Shown here: one piece after another, positions 43,140 through 55,300 of the stretch
Layout of the letters: each line of letters starts with the position of its first letter
Position numbering within the stretch: position 1 is the stretch's first letter
DNA from: Lottia gigantea
Lineage: Eukaryota > Mollusca > Gastropoda > Lottiidae
DNA: 64,000 nt
Assembly (NCBI RefSeq): GCF_000327385.1
Contig: NW_008710663.1
Span: forward strand, 759,271-823,270
Direction of reading: 5' to 3'
Translations under genes and position numbers: made by a program
The notes under the pieces: generated by a model
Databases searched by the model: none
What the model saw: only the letters and a program-made list of their open reading frames with translations
What the model was told of the DNA's origin: nothing

Positions 43140-43485
43140 TTACAAGGTAAGAGTAAGTGAACATTATATAATCTGCTATGGGACAAGAGTTGTTTCCAAT
43201 TTGAGTCGAGATGTAAGAGCAGTACACAATGTCAGCTGCAATGTAAGACTTGTAAAATATTAGATACTATGTAAGAGTAAAACACAGAACAACCTGCTAT
43301 GTAAGAGAGTGCACAGCATCAGTGTAAGAGTAGATCAGCTGCGATATAAGAGTAAGACATAAGATTGGTACACGACAGCTGTTGCAACAACGTAAGAATA
43401 CCACAGCGACAGCAGAAGAGAGAGTAACACAATATAAAAGAGTAGTACACAATACACAGCTGTGCACAGAGAAAGACTAGAAACA
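43140..43485. repeat. degenerate repeat with ATGTAAGAGTA motif
   Basis: (A/T)(G/A)TAAGAGTA(A/G) and ACACAATGTCAGCTG-like blocks recur irregularly every 30-45 bases. Confidence 0.5.
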
Positions 43486-43832
43486 AAGTGATCGAAACTA
43501 GCTTGATTCATATTTGTTGTATGAAGTTAATTTTTATTTTGGGTCTAGTTGAAATATTTATATTATTTGAATATTAGTTATGGATGAATGATATGTTAAA
43601 ATGAATGAATGATATATTATAAGTAATAATGATAACAATAATCTTATAAATCTGCTCTGAATGAAATAAAACTGTTGAAATTACTTGTTTTAGCTACCTA
43701 AACCGTCTCCTCGATGAGGAGTTCGATTGTGGATCAGTGACAATCTGTTACATTACCAAGCGGTAACAGTCACTGGGCAGTGACCAATATCGTATTGACC
43801 AATGACCAAACGGTGTCCTTTGATGAGGGGGT

Positions 43833-44219
43833 ATGGCGGGGGAAGGCGGCAAAAACCTAATGCTATGCAGAAATGTCTAATTCAAAACACAAATGTAATA
43901 TAATGCAATAACAAATACCTAAAACGTCTTATGCAAAAGATAAAATACGAGAAACCTCTGATACAAAATACCTTATACGTTAAATGCAAAATACATTATA
44001 CAAGAAACCTCTAATACAAAATACATATAACCTCTAATGCACAATTGATTTACAACGTGAAACATCTACCATAAGCATTAGACGATATATCTCGTTTGCA
44101 TTACCTATTTTATCTTTTGCATAAGACGTTTTAGGTATCTGTTATTGCATTATATTACATTTGTGTTTTGAATTAGACATTTCTGCATAGCATTAGGTTT
44201 TTCCGCTTTCCCGCGCCAT
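43833..44219. mobile_element. foldback MITE with 115-bp near-identical inverted arms
   Basis: The left arm begins ATGGCGGGGGAAGGCGG and the right arm, inverted, ATGGCGCGGGAAAGCGG. Both continue through AAAACCTAATGCTATGCAG and CAAAACACAAATGTAATATA to TGCAAAAGATAAAATA with very few differences over about 115 bp. The flanks are GAGGGGGT (43825-43832) and AAGGGGGT (44220-44227), an 8-bp duplication with one mismatch. It has no coding capacity. The close match between arms suggests a young insertion. Confidence 0.75.
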
Positions 44220-44227
44220 AAGGGGGT

Positions 44228-47219
44228 GGCTGTCAACAAAGTGTACATTTAGTCGACCTTGATTGTTTTTTTCTGAAGCAGCTTAGTCTAGAATGAGGAA
44301 GATTTGTTTATGTCAGATTTCCCTTTCACTTTTATCACTTTATACCCGAAGATGGCAGAATATACACGCCGGTGCAATACAGGATACCCTAACCCAGTGT
44401 TTAAGGTCTATAGAGTCGTGTCTATACCGTACTTTCAATTGTTAAATGCCCTTTAGACACACCAGATCAGGCCCGTAGCTACAGGGTTGCTCACTGAAAC
44501 AATTCTGACAATTCCATTACTGCAACTAAACACTATTGCTCCTCCGGATATATAGCTTGCCCCTCCGAACAATCAATCCTGGCTTCGGAGCTGCATCAGA
44601 TACAGAAGTAATGGACGCTTGGCTTCGATTGCTCCTCACAATACATTAAGAGGTGTGTGGTCTTCTATACAGTAAAACACAATTTCAAAGCAAACTTTAT
44701 TATTTTATGAATAAGTATAAAAGGATTCTAGAAGGAAGACGATTTTATCAAAGGTAATGTTTGTTGGCATAATCTTATCAAAGATGACATCTGTCGACAT
44801 TATGATATACGTGCTGTGTACAACAAGTACAGTTACAGATATTGTACACCTCAATGTATCATTATACGAGCTGGCTCTAATAACGTAATACATTTACAGA
44901 ATAACAATATTTTTTCGTTAAATTTTTTGGAATTATTATGAAGAAATTGAAATTGTCTCCGGTACTTCCGGTTTGGACGACCATGGTAGTTGAGTGGTTG
45001 GCATTTCATTACCAACCATCATTCTCAATAAAGAAAAAAGTCAAAAACTTTTAAACGTTAAACATGAGAATATATTTTTGAAGCTTGTTTAATTTTTAAT
45101 CCTTATAGCGTAATGTCAAGCCAAGTGCCTTTGGACTATGCTTATTAAAAATGCACAATATTATGTTTATTATTACCAGTGGAAGAAAAATGTTAAAAAT
45201 CTGTAGAAAATTATTGTTCATATTGGATGTGAAAAATATGTCCGTGTGTTTATATATACAAAGTCATACAATAGTAATGACACCTTTTGCATCTTTTTCG
45301 AAGCCAATTTGCAACAGATTAATTTAAATAAAAAAATACTGTTTCTTCGTCAAAAAATCGAAATTAATATTGCATTGATTTCAGTTATAGGTTGATGTTC
45401 ATCTTTTATATGAATACTTCAAATTTTGGGTGCTGTCACGATATACAAGTACGTTTCCCTTACATAGTGGCTATGTATAAATTAGAATAAGCCGGAGTAC
45501 TTTAATATTGATCATCACCTAATAATTCAGCACATTTCAATTGTATGACATCACAGTTCTGCTTAATACGAAAATACGACACAAAATATTAATATAAAGG
45601 GTAAATAATATATATAGCTTAATTGTAATCACGGGAAATCGTTGTCTAAATATTTTCTATATCAGCTGATAGAGCTCAATTTTATTTCTCTTTTGAAAAT
45701 CTGACGTCCGTTTTCCCTATGATTTAATTAAACCATACCGTCGAGGTTTTTGATGTCGTCACTTCCAGGAGGTTATCAAAATTCCAACATTATCGTGAGA
45801 GGATAAACATTCATTTTTCACAAGAAAACTTCCTCTTCGCATTGGTCGTTCCCATTTACAGCATAGTCGCCTGAAATAATGACTTATTCAAGGCCATCAA
45901 AAACGTTTTTGAAGAAAAGACATTCCAACTTCAACGATATATTTCAATCATTAGCAAGGGAACCGGGCGTCTGATTTTGATTTTGACGGTGATACAGATA
46001 GAAAATGAATTAGACAATTTTATCCCTTTCAGTGCCATAACCCGTATTATATACTATTTTAACAATATTAAACAATATTATAATGTCAAAGCAGAATATC
46101 ACAAATTGATGAATGTAAGTATAAATGTATCTAGCAATCCGATTAACTGATAGTTCAAAATTTGAGCTGTTTTCTTCTGTGAGTTACTTCCCTTATTCTA
46201 GCAGAAATAATATTGTCAGGCATAGCGAGAATTGCCGAGTTATTTACGATTGACCCACAGTAACATACGAAGCAAAACGTCTATTGCCCAATATGGATCA
46301 GATGCTAAATACATTTTGCATAATATATTTTTTTGCAAAAACTGTGAGACAAGCAGATTTATATTCCAAAACAAAGTAAAAATAAATGAATGAAAGAAAT
46401 AAATGAATTTGAAAAGCAAAACCGTGAACAAATCTAAAATATGTGACTTAAATGTAAAATATGTGCAAGTTAATAAATAAATTGAATACAATACAAAAAA
46501 AATATTTACAACGTTGTATAGTATAAAGAAAATATATATATATATATCAAATGACCCAGGAGCTGTCTCTTTTTATAAGACGAACCTTATGATGAAATAC
46601 ACATAAAAGCTTATGGCAATGAGTTAAACAGCCGAACTTCCATCATTACACTTGACTATGCCCCTGAAACCAATTCAAGATTAAAAAACTGTATTTTAAT
46701 GTCGATTAAAGAAAAGCTGAAATACGAAAACTTTTGCAATAAACTTCACGAAATTGTTCGATGTCACTGTGCTGTATTGTCGCTGGAAAAAGTGTTTGCA
46801 ACAATAAGAGACCAACACAAATTAGTTCAAAAACAACGGTGCGATAACTTTAAAAACTTATAAACAACACAGCAAACCAATGCTCAAAACAAGTTAATAA
46901 ATTTGAAAAACATATTTTATATACGGTAAAATCTAGACACCAAAATTATAATTTTGAGGAATCATAATAATTAACAACACATAAGTTTTGTACGATGGAT
47001 AACATCGCTAGATTTGGACAGCCAAGCGCAATGGCGACATAAAATCCCAGATGCCCCCATTTCATGTTCTATTTAAGATTACAATGGAAAATCCGAATCT
47101 CTGACCATCTACTAAATCGCAGTTGCGCAGTCGAGCGCTTCATTCATGTCCACTGCTACGTATTCGATGAGATGCTTCGATTGTCTGTGTACTTGATCGA
47201 GAATTTAGAAGTTGATCAT
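44228..47219. other. intergenic sequence downstream of the laminin locus
   Basis: It holds the element at 44468-44593 and a TA microsatellite near 46535. The open frame 47064-47270 has no recognisable similarity. No gene is supported. Confidence 0.35.
44468..44593. mobile_element. 126-bp hAT-type MITE with 8-bp target-site duplication
   Basis: The left end CAGGCCCGTAGCTACAGG and the inverted right end CAGCTCCGAAGCCAGGAT are related. The flanks CACCAGAT (44460-44467) and CATCAGAT (44594-44601) differ by one base. An 8-bp duplication with CAG-starting ends is the hAT pattern. Confidence 0.6.
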
Positions 47220-47240
47220 TTTATTTCATGGTATGTACGG

Positions 47241-47246
47241 TTTATT
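47241..47246 (-). terminator. candidate polyadenylation signal for the long laminin transcript
   Basis: AATAAA on the minus strand, about 435 bases after the TAA; a second AATAAA lies at 47220-47225. No nearer canonical signal was seen. Confidence 0.3.
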
Positions 47247-47680
47247 TCAAATAATCTTGATGTAAAATAGCTGAGATGTGTATCCATCTTTTACTAACTG
47301 TTGTATACTTTCTTGATAGGAAAGCTATTTCTTCTTAGATCACAAAGTTGATTATTATAGTTTGTGTGATATAAGACGAATCACAATATTTCGTGAATTC
47401 TTGTCTTAAAGGAACCCACCCAGTTGTGTTTCATATCACTGAATGATTGCGATTATGTATATAATTTGATAGGATCGGTTTTTAAATTGAAAAAATTCGG
47501 ACGGCTATCGGTGACAAAATGATTAAAGTCACATTTTATATCCAAAGTAGATTTTGGTCAATTGATTTCACTCTTAATTAGATAATATACATGTAGATGA
47601 TATCTGTGTGGGTGGGCACCTTTAACACAGATGACCGTGAGAAGAGTAAAAAGTTAAAACCAAATGCTTTCCTACTGGAC

Positions 47681-50600
47681 TTATTTGACTTGAACCTGTA
47701 GCCTTTTGATATAATCAATTTGTTTCTGAATATTTTCTTTTTCCAATTTAAAATTATCAAGCCAAACCTTTTGAGCATCGACTGCATTTTTCAAATTTGT
47801 TAATGTTGTTGTTAGATTCATATTGGTTAAAGTTGTTCTTGCTGCCTCTACATCAGTCTTTAATCTAGCAAGCCTGGCAGTATCAGCCGTGAAATCCACG
47901 TCACCAATTTTATTGATTTCAGCTATCAATAAATCGGCCCGTTGTTTGGTGTTTCTACCAGTGGTTGTTAGATTTTGTGCTTTGGAATTGGCTGTTGTTG
48001 CTTTGGTTTGTAAACTGGTCAGAGATGTAGAGAAAGCATCACATGTGTCAGCTGCAGGTTGAACTATGGTAGTGTTAGTGGTTGTCACTTGACCAGCTTT
48101 GGTTTCCAGATTAGAGAGCTCTGTTTGGGCCTTGGTAAGAATTAATGTAGCATCATCTCCTACTGGCTTTAATTCCTATAATAATAATTCGTAAGTCTTT
48201 AAGCCCTTTACAAGGATGAAAAAACAGAGATAGGATGTTACTTAAATGTGAAAAGGTTAGCTGATAATGCGCTCTCTCAGCTAGTAAAGCTAATAATTAG
48301 GTCAGCATTCTACAAATTGAATGTTACTTACTGTATTTTGTTGTTGTGCTATGTTGTAAGCTTGTCGAGCAGCGTCTTTAGCTGCTACGGAATCTTGTTG
48401 TGCTGTTGTAAGAGAGGTTCGTAAGTTCCCAGCTTCTGTTATAACTTCTTCACTAACAGTTTTAACTTCATTGACAGAAGTTAAAGATTTATTAGCAGTT
48501 AATTCGACAGCTGGAGAAAGAATATAATCAATATTATGCTTTCTTGGAAAGGATAATAAAGTTCATTTTCAGTATCACTAACGATATCGATAAATTTCGA
48601 CAACAGTCCCCATTGTACCCACAGCTCTCATTGTGACAACATTCCCATTGTACCCACAGCTCTCATTGTGACAGCGGCCCCCATTTTACTCACAGATCTT
48701 ATTGTGACAACATTCCCATGGTACCCACATCTCTTATTGTGACAGCGGCCCCCATTTTACCCACAGATCTCATTTTGACAACATCCCCATTGTACCCACA
48801 GATCTCATTGTGACGACGTCCCCATTGTACCCACAGATCTCATTGTGACAACAGTCCCCGTTGCACCCTCAGCTCTCGTTGTGACAACATCCCCATTTTA
48901 CCCACAGATCTCATTGTGACGACGTCCCCATTGTACCCACAGATCTTATTGTGACAACAGCCCCCATTGCACCCTCAGCTCTCGCTGTGACAACATCCCC
49001 ATTGTACCCACAGCTCTCATTGTCAAAGCGTTGAGATATCAGCACCCATTACTAAAATGCAATGCTTTGGTGTGGCACCTTACCTTGACGTCTTGTATCG
49101 AAATTTTTCATTGTTTCTAACATATTGGTTGCATCTTGAAATATAGTAGTCTCTGAAGCTTTAGCTTCATTTGCTGTTTTCTTAGCATTACTGACACTAG
49201 TGTAGAGTTCTTCAACACTGGTGAGAAGAGTTCTTGTTTGTTGTAATAAATTAGTACTTAATGTTACAGCACTGTTTACTGTTATTAGTTTATCGTTTAC
49301 CGTCGTTTGTTCACTTGCCACCTAAACACATTCGAAAATATGTAATCATCTACATTCAATCAAACATAATTCAGGAATAACATAATGTACTTCTTCCCAT
49401 TTCCCATTCATCGTCCACATTCCAGGCCCGTCCATGCAGTCGCAAATGGGTTGGACACATCATTGTTGGTGAGGAAGCCTAATTTATATCTCTACTAAGA
49501 TTCCCGTAAAGAATCCCAATTCGACTTCCTGACCAGCAAAATATTCCCAATGTATTCACAGCTACATAACATTTTAAGGAGTGTGATATGGAATTTCAGC
49601 GATGTTTTCATTCTACTTGTTTACAGTAGGGATTCGATTACCCTTGAAAGTTGACCAACTATCACAAAAGGAAGAAGTTCTTCAGAATCCGTTGGTATAT
49701 AATTCAGTTAGAGCAAAAACATGCATAACTGTCACGGGAAATAAATAAATACCACATACCTGAGTTTTAAGTGTTTCTGCTTGTTGTTTAAGAGTCTGTA
49801 TTTGATTTGTTAGTGTTGCTATATCTGGATTATAATTCTCCAGATCAGTCAGTTCTTCTGTTAACTTCACTGCTGTGTTGTAGGTGGTGTTACTAGTAGT
49901 TTGAGCATCTCTTGCCTCAGTTATAGCTGATTCACCCCTCGATGTCATCAAATCATTCTGTTTCATCAAATCTGATACTCGTCTAGTATTATTTTGATGT
50001 GATGTAAGAGCTGTTTGAACATCCTAAGAAATGAAATGAAATGGGATTGAAATGAAACATATCAACGTATCTCAGAAATGCTGATACTGATGGTCATACT
50101 TTTACCCAAAACAATTGTTTAATTAAATATCCGCTCAACTAAAAGTACTGTGGCGGGTGCCATTAGCGTTGTGGAATACCCGATGCCCCACTCCTGATGT
50201 CAACTCGCCATCTCGTCCGAGAGTTCACATAGCTAATTTAATTGGTAAATGACACACCAATAAACCGATAACTCTGTTGGTGGACAAGATTGTTCTTGAG
50301 GTTATTCTCAAACAAATTAGTTTTACGCTTTGAGTCTAAGGACTATAGGATTTGAGCTCCAATAAGTACTGTCACGGGTGTTTATATATGTATTAGGTCT
50401 CGTAAAAGACTGATGCAAAAGTACTGATTTCATCCGTTTTAGAATTTGTGAATAGCTAAGGCTTACCTCAAGAACTTTGGTTGCATCTATATTGGCTGTA
50501 GTGCTGATACTCTCTAAGTCTTCTATGATTTTTATGATATCAGCTAGTCCAGTTGAAGCACTGGATGTCATATTGACCAGTTTTTCTTCACTCGATACAA

Positions 50601-52322
50601 TATTAGTAGCTAGTCCTTCTAATCTTGTAACTGTTTGTGAGATGGGATCTAACAATAAAATTGAATTAAAATTGAATTAAAATATGTATCTATCTAAACA
50701 TTACTCAAAAAAGGTCCCAAAGACTAATAAGAAACATAATCTTAGATATCTCTGGAATGTAAGGAGAAACCATTAAGGTTTCTGAACAAGGATTACACCT
50801 TAGATTCACAGAATCTTTTCTACCAGCCGACCCTTGACCAAAACCTCTTTCTTGGATTATCCGTACACATTTAGAGCTGAGCCAAATGAGGTGGACAAGT
50901 CTTTCTAATCAGAATCTTAATGTAGACCCTTTCTTCCTCTTTTTGGAAGAATGGAGAGCAGGCAGCTGAACATTGGTGAAGCTGCTGGAACCGCGTAAGA
51001 TATCCGAGCAAAGATGCAGCCTTTCATTGGTCTGACCAATTGATAATATCCTGCAGGTTGGTAGTTTTGAAAACTATTGCATAACAATTGATCTGTGGCA
51101 GTGAGAAAGTGAAATGGTGCAAACGTTTTCAACTTGAGTTAAACGCAAAAAATATGAAGCAAACATTTGGAATATCACCATGGCACCATGGTCGTGAAAT
51201 TAAATTGTTACCTGTCAAATCTTTGATATCTTTTATAGTTATCTCTACTCGTTGTTTATTATCCAAGGCTTGCTGTAATATACCATCTCCTTCTACTAGT
51301 ACAGTCTCTATCCTAACTTTATCCTCAGTTTTCACTTTGTTAACTTTAGTCTCCGATCCCTTTATATTTGTCTCGAATGTGTCTATTTTTCCTTGATTCT
51401 CGGATTCTGCAGTGTCTGCTGTATTCAACTAAAATTGTGAATAAATGATCACTATATTGATAAGATATAGTCTTCTAAATACTGTTTCACCAACTAATAG
51501 AACTCAATAATAGCTATATACAAAGCATAATACATTCTCAAAAGTTATGATCCATGATTTCGCTCTATCGGTAATAAATGCAAGTTTTCGTTTTTCTTAC
51601 AGGAAAACAGATAGTCGATTTCTATTTGAACTGGAGCTGAGTTCTTTTAGCCGGTAATATCTAGACGCAGTGGCGGAGCCAGGTTTACGTCCCAGGGGGA
51701 AGGGGGGGGGGGGGATATCTGAGGTTGCCCAAATTTGATTATAATGATCTGTTTTCCAAGGGAAGTAAGCCAGGGAACTCGTGTGTTGTTAGTTGAAACC
51801 TTATTAAACTTTTTTTTATTGGTGGAATAAGAGTTTAGAACTTCTTTTTACACAAAAAAACAATGTGATTATTAAATGATCTATTTTCCAAGGGAAGTAA
51901 GCCAAGGAATTTGTTAACTTGTTAGGTGAAACCTTACCGAACTATCTTAATTTAAGACAATTCGGGCACAGATTTCATTTTTTTTTAACAAATATTGTAT
52001 GTTAGCTCTGTAGCTCTGTAGCTCTGCCACTGTCTAGACGACAACATATATCCCATAAACTTCATGAACTAGCATTTTCAATATACATGTATGCAAAATA
52101 AAGGTTATCTGGATTCAACTTCTTGAAAGCTTTACTCCGTACTTACATAAGTCAGTAATTTTTGACGATCGGACTTGGTGTCAGTCATCCTGCTGTCGAA
52201 AGTACCCATAATAGCAGTAACATCATTAGATTGTAGTTGGTCTATCTCTGATGTCAAATTATCTCTATTGGTTCGTAATGTCTGTACCTCTACCATCACC
52301 AGCCCATAACAATCATTACAAA
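47681..52322 (-). CDS. laminin gamma-type coiled coil, seven exons
   Basis: Exons 52147-52322, 51212-51428, 50467-50648, 49760-50023, 49084-49321, 48332-48510, 47681-48175 give about 580 residues, close to the gamma-chain long arm. It opens with VCNDCYGLV, keeping the CxxC pair used for inter-chain disulfides. It contains NMLETMKNFDTRR (gamma1 DILNNLKDFDRRV) and later EINKIGDVDFTADTARLARL (gamma1 ...DTVDLNKLNEI). There is no beta-type alpha knob or Cys-rich loop. The chain ends IKRLQVQVK and lacks the gamma C-terminal Cys and the Glu three residues from the end needed for integrin binding. TAA is at 47681-47683. Confidence 0.82.
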
Positions 52323-55300
52323 CTGTAAAATACATTGACATGTTACATTGCTGGAGATTGGAACATAATATCTCATCATGCTTAAAGTGTTTGGGTCTTC
52401 ACCCGTATTAATCAGTATATAAACTCTTGTTTGAAGTAAGCCGCTGATGATGAAGCTGAAATAAAGAACCCGCTGTTTATCATTGTAAACTTTAAAAGCT
52501 TGTGGTTGATTTGTACTCACATTTGAAGTCTATATACTTCAATATGAGGTCACCTATAATGAAGTTGCTGATGATTGTACACCAATCATGTCCCAGAGGT
52601 AGTAAGCAATGTTAACGATTTCTTGAGGTCTTCTGGCACTGGGATCTCGTAACGAGGCAGAATTACATACAGATGGTCATGTAAAAACACCATTAATGTA
52701 GATTTTGATTCAAATAAAACAGCTTATGTGTCAAGCATATAAATCTGAATCTTAAATGAGATGAAAATGTTTTTGTTCTGCCTAAAAAAGTCAAGGAACT
52801 TACCCGTACAGCCAGTAGATTGTAAATTATGATAATTATCTTCACATTCATTACATTGTCTACCAGTTATATGTGGATTACATGTACATTGTCCTGCATC
52901 TTTATCACACACAGAACTAGTCGAACCAATAGCATCACATTCACAAGCTGGAATGTAATAATGGTCATTTTAATCAAACGAACGACTTTCAGTAAGTGAT
53001 CTTGTAATTGTTTCAAACTGGTAATATTTCAAGGATGAATTGAGAATTTGTTCTAATATCAGATCAGTATGGATTTGTCATATGTACTTTGGCAATTACT
53101 CAATTGGTGTAACTACTAAACCATCTGGTACTCGGGATTCATTAAAAGCTCAGAACCTACAATACAGTGTCTAACTTACGTTTACAGCCGTCCTGATCTA
53201 AACCGTAAAAGCCATCTTTACAGGTAGTACAGTCTGGTTCAGTAACGTTAGGAGAACAAGCTTCACACTGATTACCAGTGGTACCATTTCTACAGTTTAA
53301 ACAGATGCCAGTCCACTCATCACACATAGGTGGTGTAGTAGCTCCTCGACCATTACAAGTACAAGCTTCACACTTAGCATAGCTTGTATCATTTTGATAG
53401 TTTGGTCGTCTGTTACCCTCGCTGCAACGCTCACACGATGAACCTGTATAAATAAATAAACCTGTATATTTTCTGATTGATATGGAGATAATCTTTAAGA
53501 TAATCGAAAATGGCTCCTCTTTGTTTTCTACACGTTTCTCACTGGAACAGCTGGTTTTAACATGAGGGCTAACTTTCCAATTTTAGTACTTGAAAAATTA
53601 TGGTCTTGATATACCATTATTTATACAAAATATAAAGATGCCTATTGAAACCATCATAAATAAGAACAGTTAATATTGGACAACCATAACCATGGCATGA
53701 ACCAGTACCTTATTTCAACTAACTCTTAAATTAACTAAATCAATTACTAAATGACCTACCTGCAACAAGGTTTGTAGCTTCACAGGTACATTGTTCTACG
53801 AAGGAAACATCACCAGCTCCCGACGTCTTCTGGGCTGATACAAGAACAAGCTGAGATATTGATATTTCTGTACCATTCACAAATTGATTAATATACAGAT
53901 TGGTAACATTGGATAATACACCTGAAATTAAACAAAAACCCAATGTAATTTTATGCAGCAATGGTGTAGAACACTATGTGTTTTGCAGCAGTGTTATATG
54001 AGAGGAGAGGCTCGTGAAGCTATGGTTTCGTGTAGGAATTTGGTATTCCGAAAAGGTGAGATATCTAGGTTCATGTAGGAAAATATTGTCAATACTTACG
54101 ATAAAATTGATCAGCCGTCGCTTGTGTTCCGTTATAGACCCAGTTCCATTCGTACATTGGGATAGTCATCATCTGGTTTGTTTGATTTATTTTAAATGAT
54201 TCCTTTTGGAGGAAGGTGACACTCATATCTACAAAATATTGGACAAACTTGCAATCATCCAGTAACATGATATAACAACTATTTCCTAATTTCTTTTATT
54301 TGACCAATTTAGGACATTGGAATATTAACCACTTCTTCAGTTGAGGAACAACCTTTTCTCCGACCTGGGGCTGTTTTGATTAATAAATTAAGCAGGAGAT
54401 GCTCACATGCGGGCCCTGGTTTTTTTCATCACAAAAATACTTTGAGGATTTATGGATTCACAATTCCGATGCGCCCCGTGTGGTTCTGGTAAGTCTTATG
54501 TCAATTATGATGTTACTATTACATATACCATTTGTCTTAATGGTCTTTCAATCCATTTAATGTGCCGATCCAATATACATTACCTTCATTTTCAAATCGC
54601 ACCAAATCACTGTCTTTTAAGTCCTTTTCTCCGCCATTAGTTTTAATCATAAATGACAATGCTCTACCATATGACCAATGTCTATCTCCTTTGAAACTAT
54701 CTGGTGCCTTATATAAACCATTGGAAGGTGCCAGGGTTTCAGACCTTGTAATGGGAATATCAATAGAATTAACGCGACATGCACTAGGCCTACTCCACTT
54801 CGAAAACAAGAGGTATTCAGCATTTTGGATACTGGTCTTTACATAATGTAAATACTGGTCAGATATTCATGGAATATTAGTGAAGTACCACATTGCATTT
54901 AATGTAAGACGATATAAACTCTGCTTAATATATGCTCATTAATGACCCATGCCCTAGGCTACTTGTTTGCTATAATCCATAAATCCATAAACATGGGTTC
55001 TGAAAAAGCTAATGGTTAGATGAGATAATTGCAAACTCCAATCACTCTGATCCAATAAAATACCCTTTCATGTCTATTCTACATGGTTTATGGTTTTACT
55101 TACCCAGAAACAGTCAGTTGTTTAGCAGTATATCCAGTAGCTGATGAACAAGAAGTTCCGTGTTCAAAACAGAAGCATGGTTGACAGCCTCTAGGATTCT
55201 TGTCTTCAAGATTGAAATATTGTGGTTTACATTCATCACACTTATCACCAGCTACATTATCTTTACATTCACAAATACCACTGGCTATATCACAGGCACC

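Noticed and set aside
47064-47270. 68-codon open frame downstream of the laminin stop
   Set aside because: Overlaps the likely 3' end of the laminin transcript on the other strand and resembles nothing known.
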